A DNA stretch of 64,000 bases from Burkholderiaceae bacterium DAT-1 (GCA_019084025.1 JAHRBI010000006.1:186001-250000), one strand, 5' to 3'. Positions 36,653 through 45,749 are shown, numbered from the stretch's first letter. Translations and numbers: made by a program. Notes: generated by a model not told the origin, from the letters alone.

Positions 36653-37738
36653 CTAGCCCGCCTCGGCCAGCTCGGTATCATCCTCAACCTTACCCAGTAG
36701 CCCATGCTTTTTAAGCAGCGTGCGCAGTACATTACGCGAAATGCCGAGTAGAGACGCCGTTCTGACCTGATTTTCGCCTGTTAGATTGAACGCCGTCGTG
36801 ATGATCTGCCACTCAAGCCGATTAAACAGATCAGGCGCACCCGAGGCCAGCAGCTGCTTCAATGCATCGGTAATGTGCTCTTCTGGCGAAACAGGCTCGC
36901 GTCCTGCTGGGCGAATTGCCCCCGACAGCTTCAAATGCTTGGGCAGAATCTGCTGGCCGGAACTGATCAGCACGGCATAGTGCACAACATTCTCCAGTTC
37001 CCGGATATTGCCCGGCCACGCATAGGCTTCAAGCTGGCGGATCGTATCTGGATGGATATCCGGAATCTTGGTCCCCAGCCGCTTGCAATAGAGCCCTAGA
37101 AAGTACTCGGCCAGCGGCAGAATATCGCCGATCCGATTTCGCAGCGGTGGCAGATCGATCTGGGCAATGTTCAGGCGATACAGCAAATCCAGGCGGAAAT
37201 GGCCTGCGGTGACAGCATCGGCCAGATCCACGTTAGTGGCAGCAACCAGACGGATATCAACGGGTGTAGGCTTGCGTGCGCCGACGCGAACCACCTCCCG
37301 CTCTTGCAATACCCGCAGCAGCTTTACCTGCAGATTGGGTGGCAGGTCGCCAATCTCATCGAGGAATAAAGTCCCCCCATCCGCCGCCTCGAACCAGCCA
37401 ATGCGCCGCTGGGTAGCACCGGTAAACGCCCCCGCTTCGTGGCCAAACAATTCGCTCTCAGCCAGCTGTTCGCTGATCGCACCACAGTTGACCGCAATAA
37501 AGGGGCCGGCTCGTCCACTTAACTGATGCAACTGACGTGCCACCAGTTCCTTGCCTGTCCCTGTTTCGCCGATAATCAGCACGGGTGCATCGCTGGGCCC
37601 GAGTTGCTGGATCTGCTTGAGCAACGCGCGGGAAGCGGGATCAAAAAAGACCTGCGCTTTGGCGCGAATAGATGTCGGTTGAGAATTAGTGCCTTCCAGC
37701 GTAACAATTGGCGGGTGATCATGGGCAAGATTCAGCAT
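36653..37738 (-). CDS. sfnR: Sigma-54-dependent activator, SfnR-like
   Basis: A 361-aa bacterial enhancer-binding protein. The AAA+ domain has Walker A GETGTGKE (57-64), the sigma-54 contact loop GAFTGA (103-108), Walker [14 protein letters not shown] and the R-finger region [10 protein letters not shown]. The C-terminal Fis-type helix-turn-helix reads [19 protein letters not shown]. The N-terminus is only about 30 residues, so there is no receiver, GAF or PAS domain. SfnR of Pseudomonas has this layout and is controlled by its own expression under sulfur limitation. Here five nearby units carry sigma-54 promoters. The start ATG 37738 has AAGGA 9 nt upstream. Confidence 0.85.
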   Translation of the reverse strand: MLNLAHDHPPIVTLEGTNSQPTSIRAKAQVFFDPASRALLKQIQQLGPSDAPVLIIGETGTGKELVARQLHQLSGRAGPFIAVNCGAISEQLAESELFGHEAGAFTGATQRRIGWFEAADGGTLFLDEIGDLPPNLQVKLLRVLQEREVVRVGARKPTPVDIRLVAATNVDLADAVTAGHFRLDLLYRLNIAQIDLPPLRNRIGDILPLAEYFLGLYCKRLGTKIPDIHPDTIRQLEAYAWPGNIRELENVVHYAVLISSGQQILPKHLKLSGAIRPAGREPVSPEEHITDALKQLLASGAPDLFNRLEWQIITTAFNLTGENQVRTASLLGISRNVLRTLLKKHGLLGKVEDDTELAEAG

Positions 37739-37854
37739 GGCGTAATTTCCTTTGCGTTTCGGTCGCGTCAGAAACACTTTATGCAGAAATTAATATCGCC
37801 ACAAATAATAATAAATGGTTTTTTAATTACTTTTAAATATATTTAGCATGCCGG

Positions 37855-37905
37855 ACACGTGTCGCTGCCCTTGCGGGCGAGAACAGATGTCCGGCACACA
37901 TTCCC
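37855..37905 (-). terminator. Hairpin after the MBL-fold gene
   Basis: GCCGGACA and TGTCCGGC form an 8-bp stem around an inner hairpin (CGCTGCCCTTGCGGGCG). It follows the minus-strand gene ending at 37927; AT-rich sequence follows. Confidence 0.55.
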
Positions 37906-37926
37906 CATGTCAGACGTTTGGTAAGC

Positions 37927-38862
37927 TCAGACTGTTTTCTTCACCTCCGTGTAGACCCATTTAATGAAGCGCTCGGATGACTTGGCGCCATCCTGCACAG
38001 TGTTATCGAAGTCTGCAGTCGGCCGTGCTGCAATCACTTCGTCCAGCGACTTACCCTGCCTGACCAGCTCCGTAATGCGGTCACGCACGGCAAGAATGAT
38101 ATCGCGCTGGGCTACGATCCCTTTGCGATCTGTAATCGGGCCATGACCCGGAATGATCCGGGTATTGGGCCCTGCGCGGCCGATGATGGTCGCCAGTCCA
38201 TCGAGTATCCCGTTCAGCGAGCCGCCATTATTCAGGTCGACAAAGGGATACCCGACACTCCGGAAATCATCGCCGGCCGCCAGGATGTCGTGGTTGGCGA
38301 AACTCACCAGCGTATCGCCATCGGTATGGGCATTACGCAGAGGAATCAGCCTGACCGCTTCATGATCAAAATGCAGGGTGACCGGGCCATCATACGTAAT
38401 GGCAGGCAGGGCGGCCTCGGCAGCGGCTGGCGGGGTGGTACCATCCGGGGCTTGCGCAGGGTGTTGCAGTCTGCTGCGCAGCTGATCCCTGCTCAGGATC
38501 GTCACGCCCAGTTTGCCGAAGTTTTCATTGCCGCCCACATGGTCACCATGCACATGGGTATTGATGAGATATTTGATTGGCTTGTCGCTGAGCTTGCGAA
38601 TCGCCGCAACCAGTTTGTCTGTAAGCTGTCCGTACTGTGAATCCACCAGCAGAACACCGTCCTTACCGGTGAGCACACTGATCGTGCCGCCCTGTCCTTC
38701 CAGGGTATAGAAGCTGTCAGACAGCTTAGTTGTCTTGATCTCGACCTTGCTGAAATCCGGACGTGCTGGCTGAGGTGCAAGTGCGGAATCAGCGGCATTC
38801 ACCGTCACAGAAAGAGAGGCCAGCGCGGCAAGTGTGAAATTGCGGAGGGTAATACGGTTCAT
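37927..38862 (-). CDS. Exported metallo-beta-lactamase-fold hydrolase
   Basis: A 311-aa protein with a signal peptide (MNRITLRNFTLAALASLSVT, cut after VNA). The dinuclear zinc motif is NTHVHGDHVGG (His103, His105, Asp107, His108). Further ligands are probably in RNAHTDGD, LAAGDDF and IPGHGPI. This branch of the MBL fold includes periplasmic hydrolases of unknown substrate and some sulfur-cycle enzymes. ATG 38862 was chosen for the signal peptide. A sigma-54 promoter (38901-38916) lies 39 nt upstream, placing it in the proposed regulon. Confidence 0.88.
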   Translation of the reverse strand: MNRITLRNFTLAALASLSVTVNAADSALAPQPARPDFSKVEIKTTKLSDSFYTLEGQGGTISVLTGKDGVLLVDSQYGQLTDKLVAAIRKLSDKPIKYLINTHVHGDHVGGNENFGKLGVTILSRDQLRSRLQHPAQAPDGTTPPAAAEAALPAITYDGPVTLHFDHEAVRLIPLRNAHTDGDTLVSFANHDILAAGDDFRSVGYPFVDLNNGGSLNGILDGLATIIGRAGPNTRIIPGHGPITDRKGIVAQRDIILAVRDRITELVRQGKSLDEVIAARPTADFDNTVQDGAKSSERFIKWVYTEVKKTV

Positions 38863-38900
38863 TGCGAATAGTCCTGTCGGTGGATTGATGTACAGGACTT

Positions 38901-38916
38901 TGCAAAGGATGTGCCA
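38901..38916 (-). promoter_or_regulatory. Sigma-54 promoter of the MBL-fold gene
   Basis: On the minus strand TGGCAC-ATCCT-TTGCA matches the -24/-12 consensus (TGGCAC-N5-TTGCW) at every conserved base. It lies 39 nt from the start codon. Confidence 0.85.
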
Positions 38917-39073
38917 GCCAAACGATTCCAATCAAATATCTATATTTTTCAATACATTATGTGATTTAAATTTCAAATCATCCCGCTCAGAACCTGATGC
39001 ATCCCCAACACATTCGGAGATGATCTGTACATTTAGCAACACATGCAACACGCTGATTCAATCGGCCCTGCCC

Positions 39074-39106
39074 CAAAAAAATGGCCACCCCGCTACCAGG
39101 GTGGCC
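39074..39106 (-). terminator. Terminator of the rhodanese-like gene
   Basis: GGCCACCC and GGGTGGCC pair across 8 nt; on the minus strand a run of seven T follows. Confidence 0.85.
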
Positions 39107-39184
39107 CAATCACCAGATTCAATCCAAAGGATGGACTGAAGGTTCGAGCGGACAAGCTCAATCAGGGAAATGCATGATGCGGAC

Positions 39185-39703
39185 TTACCATTCTTTCTTT
39201 ACTTCGGGTGCAGGCGCTGCGGGTGCTGCTGCACCACCAGCCGTGCGAGGAGGTGGCGCAACAATATGCGCCACCTGTGTACCCCCCGCCTTTTCATAGT
39301 CTTCCGATCCAGCCGCCCCCGCCACCAGATAGCCCTTGGCAGCAAGTGCATCAGCCACAGCGCCAGCACGCTGCGCATGGTTCGATACGGTCACAATCTG
39401 TTTATCTCGTGGCAACCAGGCCAGATGCTTGTCGATATCCTTGAACTGGATATTCAGGAAAACCGGGAAGCTGCCGTACTTGATCAGCTCGTCCGGACGT
39501 CGCACGTCCAGCACCAGCACTTGCGAAGGCTTGGCCAGTAAGGTATCGACCTCTTCGCGCGACAGGCGCTTGGCCTGATATTTCCAGGGTTGCTCTGCCT
39601 GCGCTGATTGAGTTGCAGGCGCATCCGCCGCATATGCAGTAGAAACCAGGCCGGACAGTGTCGCCCCAATCAGGGCAAGCGAAAGGCTACGTTTGATGTG
39701 CAT
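39185..39703 (-). CDS. Exported rhodanese-like protein lacking the catalytic cysteine
   Basis: A 172-aa protein with a signal peptide (MHIKRSLSLALIGATLSGLV, cut after AYA). The rhodanese fold spans about residues 45-135: LSREEVDTLL, VLVLDVRRPDELIKYGS and KQIVTVSNHAQRAGAVADAL. The active-site Cys position is occupied by Ser107, and the whole protein has no Cys. It therefore cannot be a standard sulfurtransferase. A Pro/Ala-rich tail follows. The start at 39703 fits the signal peptide, and a sigma-54 promoter (39743-39758) lies 40 nt upstream. It may bind a sulfur anion or a partner protein. Confidence 0.85.
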   Translation of the reverse strand: MHIKRSLSLALIGATLSGLVSTAYAADAPATQSAQAEQPWKYQAKRLSREEVDTLLAKPSQVLVLDVRRPDELIKYGSFPVFLNIQFKDIDKHLAWLPRDKQIVTVSNHAQRAGAVADALAAKGYLVAGAAGSEDYEKAGGTQVAHIVAPPPRTAGGAAAPAAPAPEVKKEW

Positions 39704-39742
39704 GATGAGTCTCGCAGGTTCAATGATGACAAGCCTTCCAAC

Positions 39743-39758
39743 TGCAAGTTTCTTGCCA
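39743..39758 (-). promoter_or_regulatory. Sigma-54 promoter of the rhodanese-like gene
   Basis: TGGCAA-GAAAC-TTGCA on the minus strand; one mismatch (A for C) to TGGCAC-N5-TTGCW. Confidence 0.8.
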
Positions 39759-39856
39759 GCTTGCGCAAAACCGACCAATTTGCACATAAGCCATTGAATC
39801 TATTTACCCACCCAAGGCTATTGCATCACGCCAACCTCGACTCATCGCTTTATTCC

Positions 39857-39876
39857 AGTGCTGCATATGCAGCACT
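39857..39876. promoter_or_regulatory. Candidate enhancer (UAS) palindrome, copy 1
   Basis: AGTGCTGCATATGCAGCACT is a perfect 20-bp palindrome. The inner TGCTGCATATGCAGCA differs by one base from the palindrome at 55581-55596, also upstream of a sigma-54 promoter. It is a likely binding site of the SfnR-like activator. Confidence 0.75.
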
Positions 39877-40009
39877 GTGCTGCTGATTTCCACACTTTTC
39901 AGACTCAAGCCCTACGGGATGGTATGCGATCTGATACGGCTTCAATTCATCTACCATCCCATTGATTTTATTGCATTTGGAAATATCAAATAGATTACAT
40001 ATAACAATC

Positions 40010-40025
40010 TGGCACATATCTTGCC
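40010..40025 (+). promoter_or_regulatory. Sigma-54 promoter of the TonB-dependent receptor gene
   Basis: TGGCAC-ATATC-TTGCC matches the -24/-12 consensus. It lies 48 nt before the ATG at 40073. Confidence 0.85.
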
Positions 40026-40072
40026 ACAGAGACTCCTATAGACCATTCATCGCATACGACAGGAGTTTCAAC

Positions 40073-42742
40073 ATGCAGTCATCTTCCACCAAGCAGCCCC
40101 GCCCCTTTCAACTACGCCCGCTTGCTTTGCTCATTGCCGGTCTTGGCCTGACTATTCCGCTATCAGCGCTCGCAGCCGATGCCCCAGCCAAGGACGGCGC
40201 GCAGGAGCAGGACAAGGACAGCAACCTCAGTGCAGTGGTGGTGCGCGGCCAGAAACTGATCGAGCGCGATAAGGATGTCCCGGCTTCCGAATCCATTGTC
40301 AGCGGACAGGAGCTGGCGCAGCTGCAGGCCTATACATTGAATGCCATTGTCCAGCGTGCCGCTAATATCGCCTGGAATCAGGGCAATCAGCGCACCAGCT
40401 CGCTCTCCATTCGCGGCATTGGCAAGATCGGCCAGACCGAAGCGCAAGATCCCAGTGTGGGGGTGACGATTGACGGGGTGAGCCTTGCCTACAATCCGCT
40501 GACTTCTAGTGTCGACTTTACCGATGTTGCCAATGTGGAAGTCGCGCGCGGTCCGCAAGGCTTCAATCAGGGCAAGAATGCCAACTTGGGATCGGTGATC
40601 GTCACCACCAATCGCCCCTCATTCAAGCCGGATGGCGACTACTCGATTACCTTTGGCCAACGCAGCACCGTAATTGGTACCGTAGCGGGCGGGGGCCCGG
40701 TGATTGACGAGCTGCTGGCCTGGCGCGGTTCGCTGGCGGTCAGTCGCGGGCTGGGTGATTTCCAGAATGCGCTCAATCGCTACGATACCTATACCAATAC
40801 CGACCGTATCTCGGCACGTACGCAATTCCTGCTGACGCCCAGCCCGGAATTCAATGCACGGCTCGAACTTGAACTGAAGCCCGCCGCCGGCGAAAACACC
40901 AACAACCGCAGCATCAACCAGCCCACGCCCGCGACTTACTCGAATGGCACCGCGACCAATCTAGGGACCGATGCCTCGACGCGTCTGGCACGCAGCTGGT
41001 TTACGTCCCGCATTCCCGGCTACAGCTACTCAGGCAACTATCTGAACGGCGGCGATACCCTGTATTACAACGCCCAGTTCCCGCTCACCACCGGGACCAA
41101 AGGCGCGACGCTGGAGCTGAACTGGGACTTAGGCAATAGCCGTTCCGTCACCTCGATCACCGCGCTGAAATCCTACTTCTTCAATGCGGTGAATGATGAT
41201 GGGACGCCCTTCGACATTTACAGCAATGCGGGTGGTTACTTGAACAACTACAAACAGGCCAGTCAGGAAATCCGGCTGTCATCGTTTGAAAGCCCACTAG
41301 TGGACTACACCACCGGCCTGTATTTCCTGCGTGCCAATCTGGATGCCAAATACCAGCGCAGTTGGGGATCGGACGCGGGAGCGTGGTTTGCGAGCACTGC
41401 GCAATACAACACGCTGAGCGCAAATGCGCCGGGTCAGCTCCTCCTGCAGCAATCGCTGGAGGGCGTATCCATGGCGTATAACAGCCCGAGTGGACTGCAG
41501 GAAATCCGCAATCAAAGTGCCGCGGCCTTTGGCGAAGCGAATTGGCACTTTACACCCGCTTTTACCCTGACCACTGGCGTGCGCTTTACGCATGAATACC
41601 GCCGTCAGACGGGCTCGTCCTACCTTGAAAATCAAGGGATCGGCGCGGTACTGAATCCGGTATCCGTCAACGGCGTGCAACTGGGCGGATTTGCCTCGGC
41701 AGCAGATGGCACCTTGTTGCCAGGCAATGGTGTCGCCCAGCTTTCCAAAGCCGATCAGGTTGCGCTCCAGTATTTCGGCGTCTCGACCACAGCCGTTGCA
41801 GGCGCTGCCTATAACAGCCTCAGCGCCAAGCAAAAAGCTCAGGTAGCAGCCGCCAAGGCCATTCGTGCCGCCAATATTGGCGTACTGTTTGCACCACGGC
41901 AGGCCGAGACCTATGAAGCCACGCTACCTTCATTTGAATTGAGCCCGAGCTACAAGCTCAGCAATGAGCAGACAATCTATGCCTCGTTGCGACACGGCGA
42001 GAAAGCCGGGATCGCCCAACTGGTGAATGGGGTATCGGCGCAAGTAAAGCCAGAGAAAGTGAACACATTTGAAGTCGGTCTGAAATCCAGCCTGCTTGAC
42101 CACACGCTGAGTCTGAATGCAGATGTCTATGCCGAAGATATCCGCGACTATCAGCAAGCCGTACGCGTGGTCGATCAGTACACCACCACACTGAATAATA
42201 ACGGGCAATTCTCCTACACCACAGCGACGGGCAATGTGCCACGCGTGCAGGTTCGCGGGATCGAGTTTGATGGTGCCTACTCCGGCCTGAAATACTGGAC
42301 CTTCCGCTTTGCTGGGGCCTATAACCGAGCTACCTATAAGGAATTCACCAATAATGCGCAGCCGGTTGAAAATGGCTATGCGGGCGCCTCGCCATACCGT
42401 GATGTCAGCGGCCAGACGCTCCCCGGCGCACCCAAGCTGACCTTCAATATCGCACCGCAATTTCGTATTCCTGCCTTCCGGGGTCTGGATTTCCACGTAG
42501 AAGGCAATATCGCCTATACCGGCCGCTTCAATGCCGATGCGGCCCTGTCGAGCTATGCAGAGATCCCGGCTACCACGCTGGTTGACCTCTCATTCGGACT
42601 GGGTAGATCGGATCGCCGTTTCGATGCCAGCATCGTGATCAAGAATGCCTTTAACAACGATACGCCGCTGTCGAAGACGTGGAATAGCGTGACGCCGGCC
42701 ACGCCGCGCTGGGCAGGGATTGTGTTTACCGGGAAGTTTTAA
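40073..42742 (+). CDS. TonB-dependent receptor of the sigma-54 regulon
   Basis: An 889-aa outer-membrane receptor. The signal peptide (about residues 1-36, LALLIAGLGLTIPLSALA) precedes a TonB-box-like segment LSAVVVRGQKL, a plug (SESIVSGQELAQLQAYTLNAI... SLSIRGIGKIGQ... VEVARGPQGFNQGKNANLGSV) and a 22-strand-type barrel ending in FTGKF. The start 40073 has AGGAG 8 nt upstream; upstream in-frame codons overlap the promoter. It has no STN domain. The dedicated TonB-ExbBD at 53466-55444 is under the same kind of promoter. Confidence 0.93.
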   Translation: MQSSSTKQPRPFQLRPLALLIAGLGLTIPLSALAADAPAKDGAQEQDKDSNLSAVVVRGQKLIERDKDVPASESIVSGQELAQLQAYTLNAIVQRAANIAWNQGNQRTSSLSIRGIGKIGQTEAQDPSVGVTIDGVSLAYNPLTSSVDFTDVANVEVARGPQGFNQGKNANLGSVIVTTNRPSFKPDGDYSITFGQRSTVIGTVAGGGPVIDELLAWRGSLAVSRGLGDFQNALNRYDTYTNTDRISARTQFLLTPSPEFNARLELELKPAAGENTNNRSINQPTPATYSNGTATNLGTDASTRLARSWFTSRIPGYSYSGNYLNGGDTLYYNAQFPLTTGTKGATLELNWDLGNSRSVTSITALKSYFFNAVNDDGTPFDIYSNAGGYLNNYKQASQEIRLSSFESPLVDYTTGLYFLRANLDAKYQRSWGSDAGAWFASTAQYNTLSANAPGQLLLQQSLEGVSMAYNSPSGLQEIRNQSAAAFGEANWHFTPAFTLTTGVRFTHEYRRQTGSSYLENQGIGAVLNPVSVNGVQLGGFASAADGTLLPGNGVAQLSKADQVALQYFGVSTTAVAGAAYNSLSAKQKAQVAAAKAIRAANIGVLFAPRQAETYEATLPSFELSPSYKLSNEQTIYASLRHGEKAGIAQLVNGVSAQVKPEKVNTFEVGLKSSLLDHTLSLNADVYAEDIRDYQQAVRVVDQYTTTLNNNGQFSYTTATGNVPRVQVRGIEFDGAYSGLKYWTFRFAGAYNRATYKEFTNNAQPVENGYAGASPYRDVSGQTLPGAPKLTFNIAPQFRIPAFRGLDFHVEGNIAYTGRFNADAALSSYAEIPATTLVDLSFGLGRSDRRFDASIVIKNAFNNDTPLSKTWNSVTPATPRWAGIVFTGKF

Positions 42743-42776
42743 TGGTGAAACAATCGGAGTGATCTATCTGGTCAAA

Positions 42777-42809
42777 CCACCCCGTACTGCACATCGCTAC
42801 CGGGGTGGT
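42777..42809 (+). terminator. Hairpin after the receptor gene
   Basis: ACCACCCCG and CGGGGTGGT pair across about 16 nt following the receptor stop. No T-run follows; it may be a partial terminator. Confidence 0.5.
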
Positions 42810-42944
42810 GGTGATCCAGCCAAACAACCAATCCAATACTTAAGTTATAAAAACTCGATATTTAATTCCATTCCATTCATTGCGTAAGATGCCTGCCATC
42901 CAGACGGCTCACGAGGCCGCAATCAAGTACCCAGGGCAATGACA

Positions 42945-43769
42945 ATGAACCACACCGCACTTCGTGCCGGCCTGATCGGTCTGGCGACACTCTTTTCTAT
43001 CGCAGCTCAGGCAGACCAGCTGGCCGATATCCGCAAAAAGGGCGAGCTGATTGTAGGCGTGCTCGGCAGCGATGAGCCAAACAGCTTTATCGACCCTGCA
43101 ACGCGCGAAATCGTTGGCTATGACGTCGATCTGGCCCGCGCCATTGCCCAGAAAATCGGCGTCAAGCTCACCATCAAGCCCATGTCGGTTGCAGCCCGCA
43201 TTCCCGAACTGACTGAAGGCCGTGTCGATCTGCTGGCTGCATCACTGACACACACCAAGGAACGCGAAGCCAAGATCGATTTCTCCCTCACCACGCTAGT
43301 CACCGGCCAGAAAGTGATGGTTCGCAAGGATAGCGGCGTCACCGCCCTGCCCCAGCTGGCTGGCAAGAAAGTGGTGACCGTTAAAGGCGGCACACAGGAA
43401 ATCAACTTCCGCGCGGCGGTGCCCAATGCCAATCTGGTGACCTTCGATACAACGGGGCAAGCCCTGATTGCCCTGCGTCAAGGCAAGGGCGTGGCCTATG
43501 TAAACGATGAATTTTCCATCATCGACGACTTCGCCAAGCTTGGTCCGCAGCAGAAGGACTTTCAGGTCCTGGATAAAAATCTCAGCGTCGAACCGATTGC
43601 ATTGGGTTTGCGCAAGAACGAGCCGGGCTTCCGTGCGCTGGTGAATGATACCCTCAAGCAGCTGGAAGCCAGCGGCAATGCAGAACAGCTGTTCCTGAAA
43701 TGGTACGGCCCGACCACCCGCCTGAAGGTGCCCAAGCGCAGCTTCAAGATTGAAACAGACAAAGTCTGA
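42945..43769 (+). CDS. Amino-acid-type ABC transporter substrate-binding protein
   Basis: A protein of 274 aa with a signal peptide (MNHTALRAGLIGLATLFSIA, cut after AQA). It is a family 3 solute-binding protein: IRKKGELIVGVLG, IVGYDVDLARAIAQKIG, RVDLLAASLTHTKEREAKIDFS and LFLKWYGP. The preferred start is ATG 42945 (AGGG 8 nt upstream), with an ATG two codons earlier as alternative. Relatives bind polar amino acids or cystine; the sulfur context makes cystine or a related compound plausible. No sigma-54 promoter was seen directly upstream. Confidence 0.88.
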   Translation: MNHTALRAGLIGLATLFSIAAQADQLADIRKKGELIVGVLGSDEPNSFIDPATREIVGYDVDLARAIAQKIGVKLTIKPMSVAARIPELTEGRVDLLAASLTHTKEREAKIDFSLTTLVTGQKVMVRKDSGVTALPQLAGKKVVTVKGGTQEINFRAAVPNANLVTFDTTGQALIALRQGKGVAYVNDEFSIIDDFAKLGPQQKDFQVLDKNLSVEPIALGLRKNEPGFRALVNDTLKQLEASGNAEQLFLKWYGPTTRLKVPKRSFKIETDKV

Positions 43770-43792
43770 TCAGATTGCCTGTTGAGCCAGAT

Positions 43793-43831
43793 GGCACCGA
43801 GCCTATGCAGGTTCTGGTGCCGGCTTTTTTT
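43793..43831 (+). terminator. Attenuator-like terminator between binding-protein and permease genes
   Basis: GGCACC..CCT pairs with AGG..GGTGCC, followed by GGCTTTTTTT. It sits between genes of one transport operon and would lower permease expression relative to the binding protein. Confidence 0.7.
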
Positions 43832-43851
43832 GTATCCGGAATATCGCCACG

Positions 43852-44544
43852 ATGTCTTTTGATCTCTCCCTGATTCTCGCCGCCCCATACCGTGACTGGC
43901 TGATGGACGGCGTACTCATGTCACTCAAGCTGACGGCAATGTCACTGGCACTGGCGCTGCCACTGGCTGCCTTGCTTGCAAGTGCACAGATTTCCCCCTG
44001 GAAATGGGCCGGCAGAGTGGCGCGTGGTTACGTTGGCATCGTGCGCAATATCCCCCTGCTGGTACATATCCTGTTCTGGTATTTCGCGGTGCCGGAACTG
44101 CTGCCCGAGCCGGTCAAACTGGCGCTTTACCAGCACGATGTCGAGCCGCTGGCCGCCATCGCCGCCCTGACGCTCTACACCGCCGCCTATATGAGTGAAG
44201 ACATGCGCAGCGGTATTCAATCCGTTGGCGCCCGCCAGCTGGAAACGGCACGTGCCTTTGGATTCAGCTATCCGGCCGCCATGCGCTATGTGGTACTGCC
44301 ACAAGCGGTTCGCCTTGTGCTGCCCGCGCTTCTATCGCAAACCATCAACTTGTGGAAGAACAGCAGCATTGCCACGGTGATTGGCGTGGCCGAACTGATG
44401 AATCAGGCTGCCCGCGTCGAAACCACGTTATTTCGCAGTGCCGAAGTCTTTGCGCTGGCAACGGCTATCTATGCTGGTGTAGCACTCCTGCTCACGTTCT
44501 TTGCACGCCTGCTTCAGCAGCGCTATCCCGCATACGCGGCCTGA
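43852..44544 (+). CDS. Amino-acid ABC transporter permease (HisM/GltJ type)
   Basis: A 230-aa inner-membrane protein with about five helices. The loop SGIQSVGARQLETARAFGFSYPAAMRYVVLPQAVR is the EAA motif region of polar amino acid permeases. It precedes a second permease by 13 nt. No ATPase gene accompanies it. Confidence 0.9.
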   Translation: MSFDLSLILAAPYRDWLMDGVLMSLKLTAMSLALALPLAALLASAQISPWKWAGRVARGYVGIVRNIPLLVHILFWYFAVPELLPEPVKLALYQHDVEPLAAIAALTLYTAAYMSEDMRSGIQSVGARQLETARAFGFSYPAAMRYVVLPQAVRLVLPALLSQTINLWKNSSIATVIGVAELMNQAARVETTLFRSAEVFALATAIYAGVALLLTFFARLLQQRYPAYAA

Positions 44545-44557
44545 GGGAGCACACACG

Positions 44558-45232
44558 ATGTCTGATTTACTGCGCGACTATGGTCTGTATTTTCTGATCG
44601 GCCAATATCCGCATGGGCCGTTGGGTGGATGTGTACTGACGATACTGCTGGCCGCACTGGGTCTGCTGTGTTCATTGCCAGTGGGGTTGGCATTCGGTCT
44701 GGCGCGTGTGAGCACTCAGCGCTGGATCAGCTCGCCAATCGCCATCCTAACCACTGCGATCCGCGCGACACCACTGCTGCTGGCAGTGTTCTGGATCTAT
44801 TTCTTCCTGCCCGCACTCACCGGCCACAAAACCGGCCAGTTCAGCACGATGCTGATCACGCTGATCATCTTCAACGGTGTCTATATCGGGGAGATCGTCG
44901 CAGCGGGCATCCGCGCCCTGCCACGGGGCCAGTATGAAAGTGCGCGCTCGCTTGGCTTGAGCCATGCAGCAGCCTTCCGCTATGTGGTACTCCCTCAAGT
45001 CGGCCGCCGCACGCTGCCCTCGCTGATCAACCAGTTTGTCGGTACGATCAAGGATACCTCGCTGGGTTATATCATCGGCCTCACCGAGGTCTCCTGGACC
45101 GCATCGCAGATCAATAACGAAGTCCTGACCAAGCCAGTGCAGGTGTATCTGCTCCTGGCACTGGTGTATTTTGTGCTGTGTGCCGGGGTGAGCCGCCTGG
45201 GCGGCTGGGTGGAGGGGCGGTGGCGTGGGTAG
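44558..45232 (+). CDS. Amino-acid ABC transporter permease (HisQ/GltK type)
   Basis: A 224-aa inner-membrane protein with the EAA loop ALPRGQYESARSLGLSHAAAFRYVVLPQ and NQFVGTIKDTSLGYIIGLTE, typical of the family. The start ATG 44558 has GAGGGAG about 9 nt upstream. It is the last gene of the transporter unit; the operon ends without an ATP-binding subunit, so the importer must borrow one. Confidence 0.9.
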   Translation: MSDLLRDYGLYFLIGQYPHGPLGGCVLTILLAALGLLCSLPVGLAFGLARVSTQRWISSPIAILTTAIRATPLLLAVFWIYFFLPALTGHKTGQFSTMLITLIIFNGVYIGEIVAAGIRALPRGQYESARSLGLSHAAAFRYVVLPQVGRRTLPSLINQFVGTIKDTSLGYIIGLTEVSWTASQINNEVLTKPVQVYLLLALVYFVLCAGVSRLGGWVEGRWRG

Positions 45233-45248
45233 ATAAGTGCCCAGACAC

Positions 45249-45749
45249 TCAATTGATCGTGGAACCGCAATGCAATATGTCATCTGCCTTCACCGCCATA
45301 TTTTCTACATTGCCATGCTTGATACGTATTTTTATTGTTTTTTCGTGGCGTAGTTTCCCACCTGCTTCCACGCACTGCTTGCCGGCTAAAACAGTAAATA
45401 TTCCGTTAAGCCACTCGGCCTTTATCGCGTCATGTGTATCGGGGTAGATTTCCGACAGCGGAATTTCATCACTACCGCATGATCTAAATCTAACAAGCCA
45501 GAGCGCGCCATCCCGCAAGGAAAATACGCCAACTGGGCCGCCCATTGCAGAGCATCTATCCTCCCGTCTCCGAGTGAGCAAAATAGAGGATTGAGGCACG
45601 GGCATCGAAAGTGACGCCTCAGAGAAAATAGTGCCCTTCAGATCGAAAGATTCGAATTGATCCTGTAATGGCTCCGTTGCCAAGGCAGAAGCACACAGCA
45701 AAATTGCTGAAATGCCCTTAAAGATCTGCATCTTATCGGGCACCCGCAT
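45249..45749 (-). CDS. Exported protein of unknown function, coupled to upstream gene
   Basis: A protein of 166 aa with a signal peptide (IFKGISAILLCASALA). Its ATG (45747-45749) shares bases with the TAA of the gene before it (TAATG), showing coupling; an internal ATG at 45731 is the alternative start. It has five Cys in the mature part (RCSAMG, RSCGSD, KQCVEAG and HCGS). I do not recognise the family. Confidence 0.55.
   Translation of the reverse strand: MRVPDKMQIFKGISAILLCASALATEPLQDQFESFDLKGTIFSEASLSMPVPQSSILLTRRREDRCSAMGGPVGVFSLRDGALWLVRFRSCGSDEIPLSEIYPDTHDAIKAEWLNGIFTVLAGKQCVEAGGKLRHEKTIKIRIKHGNVENMAVKADDILHCGSTIN

Larger units (their letters stand above)
38863..39184. promoter_or_regulatory. 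Intergenic region: MBL promoter and rhodanese terminator
   Basis: A 322-base gap holding the sigma-54 promoter of the MBL gene (38901-38916), an AT-rich stretch at 38930-38990 (a possible IHF-bending region), and the terminator at 39074-39106. A loosely related sequence AGCAACACATGCAACA near 39035 might be a diverged enhancer. Confidence 0.5.
39704..40072. promoter_or_regulatory. Divergent control region of rhodanese-like and receptor genes
   Basis: A 369-base gap with two opposed sigma-54 promoters (39743-39758 minus; 40010-40024 plus) and one perfect 20-bp palindrome (39857-39876) between them, 99 nt and 134 nt from the two promoters. This is the classic layout for a shared enhancer. Confidence 0.8.

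Noticed and set aside
42743-42944. Sigma-54 promoter before the amino-acid ABC transporter
   Set aside because: The only correctly spaced GG and GC (near 42805-42820) lie in a weak match inside the terminator hairpin. I could not support a -24/-12 element here.
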